Origin: an uncultured Caryophanales bacterium
GTDB taxonomy: Bacteria; Bacillota_I; Bacilli_A; RFN20; CAG-826
DNA: 53,496 bases
Assembly (NCBI GenBank): GCA_946185585.1
Contig: CAMHJP010000003.1
Coordinates: 1-53,496 of the forward strand
Direction: 5' to 3'
Shown: positions 25,650 to 35,288 of the stretch, in pieces
How positions within the stretch are numbered: the first letter of the stretch is position 1
Layout of the letters: the number at the start of each line of letters is the position of its first letter
Position numbers and translations under genes: made by a program
The notes under the pieces: model-generated
What the model was told of the DNA's origin: nothing
The model's input: the letters and a program-made list of their open reading frames with translations, nothing else
Databases searched by the model: none

Positions 25650-28484
25650 ATGAAGAAAAAAAGTTTTCTCCTTTTACCTGTTCTAGCCATGCTTTTAGCA
25701 GGCTGTAACGGAACAGCTAGTAAAGGCAAAAAAGACGAAGAACATTCATATGAAGAAACTCGCGAAATGGTCGAGGAAGCTTTGGATGAAGTTCCAGTCG
25801 AAGTCAGTGATTATGATGGTGACTTAACCCCTCTTCCAGTTAAAGAAGTGGATTGTCCAGAAACAGAATCTCTTGTGAAATTCAAACAAGGCGATCAAGA
25901 CCAATTTGTTTACGTGACAAAAATCGAAGACACTGAATCACCATCTGTCAGTAGTTACACTCCTAAAAATGATGATGTCATTATTCGTGATGAAAATGAT
26001 GAAGCATTGGAGTGTGAATTCATGTCTTACGATAGCGGTGTTTCTAAATACCGCGTTCCAGTCTCGAAGTTTAGTGAAGACCACTTTTATCACTGTGAAC
26101 TCAAAAACAACGGATTAAAGTTTCTTAAGAAAGATCCTTCAATTCGTGATCTCACCTACTACTCCATTGACGTTAACGATAGCAATCGTCGTCATACTTA
26201 CTCATACAATCAAGACAATGAATGGGTCGATTTTGACGTGAATAACGTTCAATACTTTGATGTCGACGCTCTTGGTGCATATTTCATTAGTAATGAAGCA
26301 ATGAACCTTGAAGTAGATGCCATGTTTAGAATCGCTGATCCAAGCGTGGCTGAAGACAATAAAGATACAACCTATGGTCGTTTTGTTAGTTGCGCAAAGA
26401 ACCCAAATGGTTCTGGCTACATTGTTCGCTATAATCCTTGCCGTGCTAACGATGTTTACTCCAACATCGATGTTAACGACAGTATCACTGTTGATGAAGG
26501 AAACATCAAAAATCTCCAAACCTTTGGTGATGAAGAAAGCGTGGAGCAACAACTCGCCCATAATTTCTTACACAACGATCAAACAGTCGCGGCGATGCTT
26601 GGCTTAATGAATCACTATCATGTTGAGCCAAGAAACTTTAAAAAGTCAGCGATCGACTGGGCAACCCATGTTAATGTGAAATTTGATGTTCATTTTGAAG
26701 ATTCCACGTTTACTTGGGGTGCTAAATTAACACTCGATCTTAGCCCGGAAGATTATTTAGATATTTCGATTGAATTAGGTTATAAGTCGACAACAACATA
26801 TGACATTAGTGCTGATTTAGATATTGAAACCAAATTCTTCATTCCTGTTGGCGTAAGCTATAAGCTTGAAGTAAAAGAAAACGCCACCAAAGAAGTCTAC
26901 TTTAAAATCGTTTTGTCTAGCCAAGTTCATCCTTATGATAAGGACAAAATTGAACAAGGTATCGAAGATGACTTAACTGATGCCTTAAAAAATGACACAG
27001 CCTTCAAATCGAAATTTAAAGGTGACTCAGCTACCGGAACTCCAAATGGTACAAGTTATCCTTTAATTCGATTTGATATCATGTACTTCTTCCCACTCGA
27101 TATTCGTTTCGAAGTCGATTTCTACTGGGAAGTTCAATTAACATTTGAAACCGATGTTGTTTATACATCACATACAACTCGTACAGACGTTTCTATTTCT
27201 AATAAGAAAGGATGCGACCCATCCTCAGAATCGAAAGCAGAGAATGATAAAGAAGTAAAACTCTACTTTATGGGAACATTCCACGCCGAGGTTGGTTTGC
27301 GAGTCTCTTTCGGTCTAGGAATTTCCGGCTTCTATAAATTCTTCCACGCCGAAGTCTTTATTAAAGCTTATGGTGCTGTTGATGCTTTAGGCTTCCTCTT
27401 AATTGATGTGACATGGGGCGACCACGGATCAGCAATTAGTGGAACAATGGGAGGCAAATTTGAAATTACCGCCGGAGTTAAATGGGGCGTTGATATTAAT
27501 CTCCTCTTTGGAGGCATCACACTAGACTGGCCGGTCAAAGTCTGGACACTAGTTGGCTTTGCCTCAGATAACTCGGTAAGTAAATTTATCCAGCCAGAGG
27601 ATACCTTAGAAATAACGGATAAAGACTATGGCGATGGTAAATTTATTGATTTAGATACTTATCATTACTTATCTTTAGAAACATTTGAAGCCCAATCTTT
27701 TAGTACAAAGTTTGTTGATCTAGCCTTTGATGCTAGTGTCTCCACACGTTATGGTGAATGGCTCGATCCGAATGAAGTCAAATATTTCTCAGCTGAAGTA
27801 ATTGAAGGCGATGAATGGATTGCCCTAGACGGCTTTAAAATTAGTATTATCAAAGATATTTATGGCACGGATGAATTCACGGCCAAAATTAAAGTCACAG
27901 TTAATCCTGATCTTCTTTGTTTAGATTTACCTGAACAAAGCGGAGATAACGAAGACCAAGAAGTGGCCAAGATTATTACTGTTCACTTTACAAATAACCT
28001 TAGACAAACTGTCTACACCAAAGAACCTAATAGTGAAGAAAAAACCTTAGTTGGTACCTGTGTCGAAGGTAAGACAATTACTCTTCCAGTTCCAACCGCT
28101 CCACAATACATGAAATTTGTTGGATGGAAAAATCTCACTACTGAAGAAGTGATTAATTATGATCCAACAAATCCAGATTGTGCCAAATACACTATTCCTC
28201 ACTTAAGTGAACCAAACGAAGTCACATTTGAGTACATCTATGTTGATTACTACTACTGGGACGTCGTTTGGGTTGATGGATTTGGTAACATTGTCCAAAT
28301 CGATCATGTTTATAACGATCAACCAATCGTCGAAATTGATCCAGCCGTCCGTGACAAATGGATGGTTTCTAATGATGCGATGTATGAATACGTCTTCGTT
28401 GGATATGACGTTGATATCAATGTTGTTCCAACAGAAAACATGGTTATTCATGCTCAATATGAATATCGAAAGGTGGGTGCATAA
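25650..28484 (+). CDS. Very large lipoprotein with C-terminal InlB-type repeats
   Basis: 944 aa. Signal peptide with lipobox LLAGC (Cys19). A long acidic N-terminal part is followed (residues ~340-640) by an amphipathic, aromatic-rich stretch with alternating strands (KFDVHFEDSTFTWGAKLTLDLS, AEVGLRVSFGLGISGFY) that looks like an extended beta-structure. The last ~200 residues hold two repeats of the InlB B-repeat/Listeria-Bacteroides kind (KFVGWKNLTTEEVINYD; VDGFGNIVQIDHVY...FVGYDV). Two nt later the second lipoprotein starts. Likely a cell-surface binding protein or autotransporter-like structure; function unknown. Confidence 0.72.
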   Translation: MKKKSFLLLPVLAMLLAGCNGTASKGKKDEEHSYEETREMVEEALDEVPVEVSDYDGDLTPLPVKEVDCPETESLVKFKQGDQDQFVYVTKIEDTESPSVSSYTPKNDDVIIRDENDEALECEFMSYDSGVSKYRVPVSKFSEDHFYHCELKNNGLKFLKKDPSIRDLTYYSIDVNDSNRRHTYSYNQDNEWVDFDVNNVQYFDVDALGAYFISNEAMNLEVDAMFRIADPSVAEDNKDTTYGRFVSCAKNPNGSGYIVRYNPCRANDVYSNIDVNDSITVDEGNIKNLQTFGDEESVEQQLAHNFLHNDQTVAAMLGLMNHYHVEPRNFKKSAIDWATHVNVKFDVHFEDSTFTWGAKLTLDLSPEDYLDISIELGYKSTTTYDISADLDIETKFFIPVGVSYKLEVKENATKEVYFKIVLSSQVHPYDKDKIEQGIEDDLTDALKNDTAFKSKFKGDSATGTPNGTSYPLIRFDIMYFFPLDIRFEVDFYWEVQLTFETDVVYTSHTTRTDVSISNKKGCDPSSESKAENDKEVKLYFMGTFHAEVGLRVSFGLGISGFYKFFHAEVFIKAYGAVDALGFLLIDVTWGDHGSAISGTMGGKFEITAGVKWGVDINLLFGGITLDWPVKVWTLVGFASDNSVSKFIQPEDTLEITDKDYGDGKFIDLDTYHYLSLETFEAQSFSTKFVDLAFDASVSTRYGEWLDPNEVKYFSAEVIEGDEWIALDGFKISIIKDIYGTDEFTAKIKVTVNPDLLCLDLPEQSGDNEDQEVAKIITVHFTNNLRQTVYTKEPNSEEKTLVGTCVEGKTITLPVPTAPQYMKFVGWKNLTTEEVINYDPTNPDCAKYTIPHLSEPNEVTFEYIYVDYYYWDVVWVDGFGNIVQIDHVYNDQPIVEIDPAVRDKWMVSNDAMYEYVFVGYDVDINVVPTENMVIHAQYEYRKVGA

Positions 28485-28486
28485 GT

Positions 28487-31087
28487 ATGAAAAAGAAATT
28501 TATTTATCTTCTCGCTTGTGCTTTAGCACTCCCATTAATTGCTGGTTGTGGAAAATCAGATCCAGAACCAACTCCACCTGCACCAGGACCAACTACTTAT
28601 AAAGTGATTGTCAAGAATGATGGTCATGTCAAAGTTGAAGGTAAAAAAGAAGGTTTACTTGCTGGTGAAGGCGTGAGCTTAACCATTCAAGCTCTTGATA
28701 ACTTTGTTCTTGTTTCTAATGACTTCTCGCTATGTGAAAACACCGATGAAAAAGCTAGTGTTGAGTTTACCTGGTTGGAAGATAGTGGAAAACTAAACTT
28801 CACCATGCCAGCTCATGATGTTGTCTTTACAGCCGCTGCAAAAGATCCAGAATACGACATTGTTTTAGACCAATTCACCCATCTTGATGGTGGCGATGTT
28901 GAAGTTAACGGAGTGAAGTTACACTTCGATGAAAACATGGTTAACGAAAACTGTGAAGATGGTTTTGTTGAACTTGCTCCATATGGATCACTTTGCTTAG
29001 AAACTTATTTCCCAGGTATTACTAAAGTCTATGCCGAAGAAATCTATGATGGTGGAACAGAAGGTGGATTCTTCCTTGATTCCTCCGCCACACCAAACGT
29101 CATTGATGGAGATACTTGGTATACCCAAACAAGTCACACGATTAATATGTCTGCTGATGCACCATATTTCATGATTAAGAACCGTGACCAAGTTAATGTG
29201 ATTAAATGTATTAAAATTAAATACGTTTCAATTGATCCGGAAAAAGTTCTTCGTGAGCTGATTCAAGTGGAGGATTTAGAAACCACATTTAGTCCAGGTG
29301 AATATCTTAATCCATACGAAGTTAATCCAATTGATGAATCGCTGATTCCAGACAATCGTATTGTTGAACCAATAGAACCTCTTGAATACACCGAACCAGG
29401 TGAATATCTCTATGGATACGAAGTCTACACCAAAACTGGTGAAGGAAATAAAGGTAAACTTCTTTATTCTAGCCAAGCGACATGTAAAATTGCCGGAACA
29501 TCCACCTTTAAACATTGGGCGGTGTTCCACCTCGAAGACCATGCGGAATATATCTCTGTTGGTAAGAATAAAAAAGTCGATCTTTCCTTAAATCCAAAAG
29601 TCAGTGGATACAACTGGAAAACTCCATTTAATGATTTCGAAACTCCATTTACCGAAGATCGTCATTTCTATCCAGAATACTCCATTATTGGTTTACCAAA
29701 CCACAAAAATGGTGATGGTTGTGAACCATTAAAAGCTTCTTATAACGGCTTTGACCGTCACATTGATATGCCAGATCCAGATATGATGGATGGCTACACC
29801 TTTGGTGGTTGGTACATGGATTTTGATTGTACCCAACCATTCGATCCAGATGCCGCTTATAGCGGAAACCTCGTTTTATACGCGAAGTGTCTTGAAGAAG
29901 TAAAGAACTACCGTAAAGTTCTCTATTATGACTACGATGGTATTATGCTTAACCGTATCGACCTTCTCGAAGAGAAAGATGGCGCAAACATTTCTCTTCC
30001 AACATTCGACGAAATCGGAACAAGACTTGGTTCAAATAAATGGGAAACAAGAATGTACGAAGTTCGTTTAGGTGCTGTTAGAGCGAATATGCTTAGACCA
30101 GAAGGCGAATATCCTCTAGATAGTGCGCACCCCGATATGGCAAGCAATGCTCCAAGACCAGCTCAAGCTCCACTTGGGCAACATTATGATGGTGATAAGC
30201 TTTATTACAATGATATTAAGGATTACGATGGTGACATTAAATTAATTGTCACCAAAGCGGAAGTCTATGCCAACCCACTTGCTGTCTACACCTTATTCTG
30301 GAAAGATATTGATCAAGAATATTACGATGGTTATGGTCATGTCTATGATCCAGCTGATCCAGAGGAAGAGCCAGTATTAGACAATAACTACGTTGCTAGT
30401 GGATTTACCCAGGATGAAGCCTTTAAAGAAGGCGACCGTATCTTAACTGGTCGTTATCTTGACTGGAATGAAGACTGGAGCTTCGACTTTTCAACCTATT
30501 ATGATCCACAACGATGTGATGAATTCGCTGTCACTGACGAAGTCAAAGGCTACATCATTGACCAAGGTTCATATAACTCCATCGCTGCTTATGGCTATGG
30601 AAATAAGTACGTTGAGCACTCTAAACCTCTTGAAGGCATCTTACGTCATGATTCTGTAATCAAAGTTAATCGACGTGCCTTCTTCAATCGTTATGGAATG
30701 AAAGGAACGTATTTCCCTAAAAACGCTCGTGAATTTGCTCTAGAAAGCTACGCAAATGTTCACTTTAATAAAAATCTTCTTCTTCCAAAGAACTTAAGTA
30801 AGATTGGTGACAGAGCCTTTGTTGGTTCGACTAACATTGAAACCATCTGCTTACCAAAATCACTGAAGAGTGTTGGAAAAGGAGCGTTCTCCTTGGCGGA
30901 TTACGATAATGAGACTTATCTGTTCTCAAATGTCCGTTACCGCGAAGGTGATGAAAAGATTATCTTCTACTATGAAGGTAACGAAAGAGACTTCAAAGCG
31001 CTTGATGATGCCACAAAACTAGAAATTACATCAAACGCTTCCAAGATTATCTATAATGTGGATTACACTCCATATTATGGAAGATAA
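28487..31087 (+). CDS. Large lipoprotein with Listeria-Bacteroides repeats and BspA-like leucine-rich repeats
   Basis: 866 aa. Lipobox LIAGC (Cys21) and a Pro-rich linker (PEPTPPAPGPT). InlB-type repeat around residues 420-470 (MMDGYTFGGWYMDFDCTQPF...NLVLYAKC). C-terminal ~110 residues contain BspA-like LRR units (LPKNLSKIGDRAFVGSTNIETICLPKSLKSVGKGAFS), a type used for host or matrix adhesion. GGTGGG within the end of the preceding gene is the ribosome site; spacing and shared architecture show that the two lipoproteins are co-expressed and probably act together. A strong terminator follows. Confidence 0.78.
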   Translation: MKKKFIYLLACALALPLIAGCGKSDPEPTPPAPGPTTYKVIVKNDGHVKVEGKKEGLLAGEGVSLTIQALDNFVLVSNDFSLCENTDEKASVEFTWLEDSGKLNFTMPAHDVVFTAAAKDPEYDIVLDQFTHLDGGDVEVNGVKLHFDENMVNENCEDGFVELAPYGSLCLETYFPGITKVYAEEIYDGGTEGGFFLDSSATPNVIDGDTWYTQTSHTINMSADAPYFMIKNRDQVNVIKCIKIKYVSIDPEKVLRELIQVEDLETTFSPGEYLNPYEVNPIDESLIPDNRIVEPIEPLEYTEPGEYLYGYEVYTKTGEGNKGKLLYSSQATCKIAGTSTFKHWAVFHLEDHAEYISVGKNKKVDLSLNPKVSGYNWKTPFNDFETPFTEDRHFYPEYSIIGLPNHKNGDGCEPLKASYNGFDRHIDMPDPDMMDGYTFGGWYMDFDCTQPFDPDAAYSGNLVLYAKCLEEVKNYRKVLYYDYDGIMLNRIDLLEEKDGANISLPTFDEIGTRLGSNKWETRMYEVRLGAVRANMLRPEGEYPLDSAHPDMASNAPRPAQAPLGQHYDGDKLYYNDIKDYDGDIKLIVTKAEVYANPLAVYTLFWKDIDQEYYDGYGHVYDPADPEEEPVLDNNYVASGFTQDEAFKEGDRILTGRYLDWNEDWSFDFSTYYDPQRCDEFAVTDEVKGYIIDQGSYNSIAAYGYGNKYVEHSKPLEGILRHDSVIKVNRRAFFNRYGMKGTYFPKNAREFALESYANVHFNKNLLLPKNLSKIGDRAFVGSTNIETICLPKSLKSVGKGAFSLADYDNETYLFSNVRYREGDEKIIFYYEGNERDFKALDDATKLEITSNASKIIYNVDYTPYYGR

Positions 31088-31105
31088 TCAATTAATCTAA
31101 TTCAT

Positions 31106-31145
31106 AAGCACCTGTCTAAAAGCATACTGACAGGTGCTTTTATTA
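31106..31145 (+). terminator. Rho-independent terminator after the lipoprotein pair
   Basis: AAGCACCTGTC - 12 nt - GACAGGTGCTT perfect 11-bp stem, then TTATT. Confidence 0.88.
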
Positions 31146-31213
31146 AAGATATTTGTTTACAAATAAGACAATATTTAGTAGATTATTTTTTGCGTCTTTA
31201 CAGGAGGGCGGGA

Positions 31214-32356
31214 ATGAAAATTGTTATTGTTAGTGATGTCTTATGTAACGAAGGTAATGGGACGAATGTTGCCACAATGAACCTTGTTCGTTACTTAATG
31301 GATCATAATTATGATGTTCGTGTTCTCTGCCCGTATAGCGATAAAGAAGACGATGATCGATTCTATATTGTTCCAACACTTGATTTAAAGATCTTTAACG
31401 GATTATTAGACAGAGTTGGAGTTAAACTTTCTCACGCTGATGATAATGTCATTAACGAATGTTTAGATGGAGCGGATTATATTCACGCGATTGTTCCATT
31501 CCATTTATGTAACACAGTCATTCGTTTAGCGAACAAATATAACATCCCAGTATCAATTGGTTTTCATATGCAAGCCGAAAACCTCACCTCATATTTTGGA
31601 TTAAAGAATTTTAGATTAGTGAACCACTGGGTTTATAAGTACATTTACCGAAATACATTCTCCAAAGTTGATGCGATTCATTATCCAACCAAGTTTATTC
31701 GTGACATCTTTGAAAAGAATATTCATTGTCACACAAATGGTTATGTTATCTCCAATGGTGTTAACCCTGATATGAGACCTAGAATTGTGGAAAAACCCCA
31801 ACAATTTGCCGATAAAATTGTCATTTCTTCCGTTGGTCGACTCTCCAAAGAGAAATCCCAAGATACCTTAATTAAGGCTGTTTTAAATAGTAAACACGAG
31901 AAAGAAATTCAACTTGTTTTAGCTGGACAAGGTCTACAGGAAGGTAAGTTTAGACGTCTAGCGAAAAAGCTCACTAATCCAATTGTGATGCAACAATTCT
32001 CTCGTGAAGAAGTAGTGGATATTATGCATTACTCAGATATCTACGTTCATCCAGCAATTGTGGAATTAGAAGGTATCGCTTGTATTGAAGCATTAGCTTG
32101 TCAAAAACTGACCATTGTTTCTGATAGTAAGAAAAGCGCGACACATTTATTTGTTCGCGACAAGAAATGTATCTTTAAGAAACGTAACTATAAATCTTTG
32201 TCTAAACTGATTGATTACTTTATTGATCATCCAGAAGAAAAAGAACGTATCGAAAAGCTTTATGATGGTTTCGCTGATGAATACTCAATTGAACACTGTA
32301 TGAGTCGTATGGAACAAATGATTCTTGAAACCAAAAAACATAAAGATGAAAACTAA
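31214..32356 (+). CDS. GT4-family glycosyltransferase (possible diacylglycerol glycosyltransferase)
   Basis: 380 aa from the ATG at 31214, which follows AGGAGG; the track start at 31190 is a TTG upstream of that site. GT-B fold: KIVIVSDVLCNEGNGTNVATMNLVRYL is the N-terminal acceptor domain and ISSVGRLSKEKSQDTLIKAV the donor-domain entry (residues ~208-227), with the E-x7-E nucleotide-sugar motif in ELEGIACIEALAC near 283-295. Members of this kind in Bacilli glucosylate diacylglycerol to make membrane glycolipids; the acceptor here is inferred, not visible. Monocistronic, 54 bp before the aquaporin. Confidence 0.85.
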   Translation: MKIVIVSDVLCNEGNGTNVATMNLVRYLMDHNYDVRVLCPYSDKEDDDRFYIVPTLDLKIFNGLLDRVGVKLSHADDNVINECLDGADYIHAIVPFHLCNTVIRLANKYNIPVSIGFHMQAENLTSYFGLKNFRLVNHWVYKYIYRNTFSKVDAIHYPTKFIRDIFEKNIHCHTNGYVISNGVNPDMRPRIVEKPQQFADKIVISSVGRLSKEKSQDTLIKAVLNSKHEKEIQLVLAGQGLQEGKFRRLAKKLTNPIVMQQFSREEVVDIMHYSDIYVHPAIVELEGIACIEALACQKLTIVSDSKKSATHLFVRDKKCIFKKRNYKSLSKLIDYFIDHPEEKERIEKLYDGFADEYSIEHCMSRMEQMILETKKHKDEN

Positions 32357-32410
32357 ATATACCAAAAGTGTTTATCAGTGATAAAATACTCGTGGAAAAG
32401 GAGAAATATT

Positions 32411-33112
32411 ATGTTTAAAAAATTAGTTGCTGAATTCTTCGCAACATTCATTCTCGTTGTTGTCGGTTGTGGTGTTGCCATTGGAACAGGTGCTGCAATC
32501 GTTCCTACCGCTGCTGCGTTCGGTGTTTCCATTGTTATCTTAGCCTACACCGTTGGACAAGTTAGTGGTGGACACGCTAACCCAGCTGTTTCTTTAGCGA
32601 TGGCCATTCGTGGTGACATTACATGGAAAGAATTTTTTGCCTACTGTGGTGCCCAAGTTTGTGGTGCTTTAGTTGGTAGTGGTGTTCTTGCTTTAATGTT
32701 CTTCACAGTTAAAGCCACTGGAAACAACTCACTTGATAACATCGTCTATTATGCCGGTGCAACTGACTACACATTTGGTGTTGTTATGCTCGGTTTGTTT
32801 GCCGAAGTTGTCTTAACCTTCTTATTTGTCTTAGCCGTCTTAGGTGCAACAAGCAAGAAAGAACACGGGCACGCGACAGGAATCATTATTGGTTTAGCCT
32901 TATTTGGTGTTCACCTTTTAGGTATTCCATTAACTGGTACATCTGTTAACCCAGCTCGTGCATTAAGCGCTATTATCTTTAGATTATTTGATAGTTCCGC
33001 TAACGCTGGTCACTTAGCATTAACATTAATTGCTGTGATCATCGGACCATTCATTGGTGCTGCTCTTGCTGCTTACCTTTGGAAGAAGATTCAACCAAAA
33101 GAAGAAAAATAA
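32411..33112 (+). CDS. Aquaporin (MIP family, AqpZ-like)
   Basis: 233 aa from ATG 32411, which has AAGGAG 8 nt upstream; the track start at 32378 has none. Six TM helices and two half-helices with NPA boxes GGHANPAVSLAMAI (~55-68) and GTSVNPARALSAII (~180-193). The Arg after the second NPA and the His in GVHLLGIPLTGT fit the narrow water-selective filter of AqpZ rather than GlpF. Moves water across the membrane for osmotic adjustment. No glycerol genes are adjacent, which agrees with a water channel. Confidence 0.9.
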   Translation: MFKKLVAEFFATFILVVVGCGVAIGTGAAIVPTAAAFGVSIVILAYTVGQVSGGHANPAVSLAMAIRGDITWKEFFAYCGAQVCGALVGSGVLALMFFTVKATGNNSLDNIVYYAGATDYTFGVVMLGLFAEVVLTFLFVLAVLGATSKKEHGHATGIIIGLALFGVHLLGIPLTGTSVNPARALSAIIFRLFDSSANAGHLALTLIAVIIGPFIGAALAAYLWKKIQPKEEK

Positions 33113-33145
33113 CCAAAAATAACAAAGAATTGCTGTATATTTTTT

Positions 33146-33186
33146 AAAATGATGTCTCTTTTTGGGACATCATTTTTATTTTTTCT
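33146..33186 (+). terminator. Rho-independent terminator after aquaporin
   Basis: AAAATGATGTC - TCTTTTTG - GGACATCATTTT followed by TATTTTTTC. Confidence 0.85.
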
Positions 33187-33221
33187 TTTGTACTTTTTGC
33201 TAAAACGTAAATAATATTTGT

Positions 33222-33527
33222 ATGAATTATGGTATTAGATTTAAAAGATATCGTTTGAGAAAAGGCCTTAGTCAAACTGAAGCCGCAAAACTTATTGGTG
33301 TTAAGAATTATCAATTGGGAAACTATGAAACAGGAAGAAGTGAACCAAGTATTGATATTTTAAAAAAGATGTCGAATCTTTATGGTGTTAGTATCGATTT
33401 AATGGTTGCTAACATTCATTATAAAGTTGATGATGAGCTGATTTACGACGACAAAAGAGCGGAAATAGACGAAATTTTAAATGATCTTAATACAATGGTT
33501 AAGAAAATTAATAGCTCAAAAGATTAA
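33222..33527 (+). CDS. XRE-family HTH transcriptional regulator
   Basis: 101 aa. Cro/C1 helix-turn-helix spans residues ~5-60 (RFKRYRLRKGLSQTEAAKLIGVKNYQLGNYETGRSEPS), followed by a short acidic helical tail. No Shine-Dalgarno is visible and A/T-rich -10-like sequence (around 33206-33216) ends about 6 nt before the ATG, so this may be a leaderless mRNA. It precedes a small-protein/phosphoesterase pair on the same strand, separated by 120 bp with its own promoter; whether it controls them is unknown. Confidence 0.82.
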   Translation: MNYGIRFKRYRLRKGLSQTEAAKLIGVKNYQLGNYETGRSEPSIDILKKMSNLYGVSIDLMVANIHYKVDDELIYDDKRAEIDEILNDLNTMVKKINSSKD

Positions 33528-33647
33528 TCTTTCTTTTTTTGTGCCTCTTTCTTTGTAAAAATTGCTATATCGTAAAAATTACAAAAATATGATGCAAATC
33601 GACTTGCGTTTTTTTATAATAACATTAAAGAGGAAAAGGAGATTATT

Positions 33648-33806
33648 ATGGGCGCGAACAAAAATGATGAAAACACATATATCATTGAACTCGTTGATGT
33701 CTATTACAAAATTAAGAACGGAAAAATTAAAGCAAAAGCAAAAATCAAAGACGATGATGACTTGGAACGTTTAATGAAAGAGTTTTTTGGTGAAAAGCAA
33801 AAATGA
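33648..33806 (+). CDS. Small charged protein (52 aa), coupled to phosphoesterase
   Basis: Missed by the ORF track, which shows a shadow in another frame. ATG at 33648 follows AAAGGAG with 7-nt spacing and a TATAAT (33615-33620). The protein is MGANKNDENTYIIELVDVYY then a Lys-rich strand and an acidic helix (IKDDDDLERLMKEFF), ending EKQK. Its stop overlaps the next start (ATGA), so expression is coupled to the phosphoesterase. No family recognised; it could be a regulatory partner of that enzyme. Confidence 0.72.
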   Translation: MGANKNDENTYIIELVDVYYKIKNGKIKAKAKIKDDDDLERLMKEFFGEKQK

Positions 33807-34690
33807 AAACGTATTTTGTTTGTTCTGATCTTCATGGTTTTTATAAAGAATTTCTTGAATCTTTAATATTGTCTGGGTTTGATCAATTTAATCAAGAGCA
33901 CATTTTGATTATTTTAGGAGATATTTTTGATCGTGGAAAACATCCGTGGGAAATCTTTCAATTTTTAACACAATTTCCACGCGAAAGAGTAATTTTGGTT
34001 AAAGGAAATCACGAATATCTCTTGGAAAAATTAGTCAAGAGAAAATATCCATTAGAGCACGATTATAGCAATGGAACATATGGCACGCTTATATCGTTGT
34101 ATAAAGACCCTATGAAAGAGCAACATAAATGGATAGAAAACCATCGAGGAAAGATTTCTAACGAAGTTCTCTTTCTCCAAAGCGTGGATTATTATCATCA
34201 CGTCGAAAATAAACTTTATAACAACAAAAAAATTAACAAAATTTTAAATTGGTTAAAATCAGCAAACTGGTTAAATTATTATGAACTCGGGCAATATATT
34301 TTTGTTCATTCTTTTATTCCGTTGAAAGTTAAAGATGAACTTTATTCAGAGCCAATCTCGTTTGAATATTTTCAAGATTGGAGAGATTGTAAAGATAAAA
34401 AAACATGGGAACTTTCTACATGGAATTGTCCTTACGATTTGTATTTAAAAGGATATTTCAATAAGGAATTAAAGAAAGGAAAAACGCTTGTTTGTGGGCA
34501 TTGGCATACGGCGCTTTTCTATAATGATTTGCTTTATAAAGATGAGCCAACAAAACAACTTGATGTTAGAAGAGAGAACCCAATTTTTAAATCCGATAAA
34601 TTTCCTGGATTAATTGGGCTTGATACATGCACTGTATTAACAAGGAAAGTAAATGTTCTTGTTATACAAGAAAAAGATATCAAATTTTAG
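33803..34690 (+). CDS. PPP-type metallophosphoesterase
   Basis: 295 aa. Calcineurin-like phosphoesterase with all dinuclear-metal motifs: CSDLHG (~7-12), GDIFDRG (~38-44), GNHEYLLEKL (~68-77), FVHSFIP (~171) and CGHWHT (~230). The D-x-H-G / G-D-x-x-D-R-G / G-N-H-E set is the PPP protein-phosphatase/Ap4A-hydrolase type rather than the generic nuclease type. It could act on phosphoproteins or dinucleotides; sequence does not decide. Coupled to the 52-aa gene upstream. Confidence 0.85.
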   Translation: MKTYFVCSDLHGFYKEFLESLILSGFDQFNQEHILIILGDIFDRGKHPWEIFQFLTQFPRERVILVKGNHEYLLEKLVKRKYPLEHDYSNGTYGTLISLYKDPMKEQHKWIENHRGKISNEVLFLQSVDYYHHVENKLYNNKKINKILNWLKSANWLNYYELGQYIFVHSFIPLKVKDELYSEPISFEYFQDWRDCKDKKTWELSTWNCPYDLYLKGYFNKELKKGKTLVCGHWHTALFYNDLLYKDEPTKQLDVRRENPIFKSDKFPGLIGLDTCTVLTRKVNVLVIQEKDIKF

Positions 34691-34736
34691 GAAAAACTAG
34701 GTGTTTATTGACAAAAGACCTAGAAATACATAAATT

Positions 34737-35288
34737 ATGGATGTGGTTTATACGACAAAAGAACTTCTAAAAAATGGTGAAACAGAGTATTCAATTCGTA
34801 TGAAATTGAACTCCGGTCTTTTAACTCGTCTTGAAAGGGGTGTTTATGCTACTAGCCAGGATCATGTTATTTATGATGAAGAACTTTTGTGTAAAAAATA
34901 TCCGAAAGCAGTTATAACTGGTTTATCTGCTTTTTATTTGTATGATTTAACTGACCACATTCCTGATTTCTATTATTTGGCAACAGAACAGCATAGTTAT
35001 CCGATCCGTAGAAAAGAGGTAAAACAATCTTATCAAGATGCTTCTTTCTTTAACGTTGGAATTGTTGAAAAAGAAGTTGGTGGAGTGATGGTTAGAATTT
35101 ATGACCTAGAACGTTTGTTTATTGAACTATTGAGACTTAAAGAAAAATATCCAAGCGATGTATATTATGAAGTTTTGAATTCTTTTAGAAACATTAAAGA
35201 CTCCATCGATTTTTATAAATTGAGTCTGTATTTGAGAAAATTTCCAAACGAAGACTCGTTGATTGAAAAAACGATGGAGGTTATTTAA
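34737..35288 (+). CDS. abiEi: AbiEi-family antitoxin/transcriptional regulator
   Basis: 183 aa. N-terminal winged-helix region (TTKELLKNGETEYSIRMKLNSGLLTRLERGVYA) and a C-terminal domain ending ERLFIELLRLKEKYPSDVYYEVLNSF, both typical of AbiEi. In AbiE type IV toxin-antitoxin and abortive-infection systems AbiEi represses the operon and opposes AbiEii without binding it. A TTGACA (34708-34713) lies 23 bp before the ATG; its 17-bp-spaced -10 would abut the ATG, so a GTG two codons in (34743) is an alternative leaderless start. Overlaps AbiEii by 1 bp. Confidence 0.85.
   Translation: MDVVYTTKELLKNGETEYSIRMKLNSGLLTRLERGVYATSQDHVIYDEELLCKKYPKAVITGLSAFYLYDLTDHIPDFYYLATEQHSYPIRRKEVKQSYQDASFFNVGIVEKEVGGVMVRIYDLERLFIELLRLKEKYPSDVYYEVLNSFRNIKDSIDFYKLSLYLRKFPNEDSLIEKTMEVI

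Noticed and set aside
33562-33774. 70-aa ORF of the track
   Set aside because: Shadow of the 52-aa gene at 33648-33806, which has the ribosome site and the coupled downstream start.
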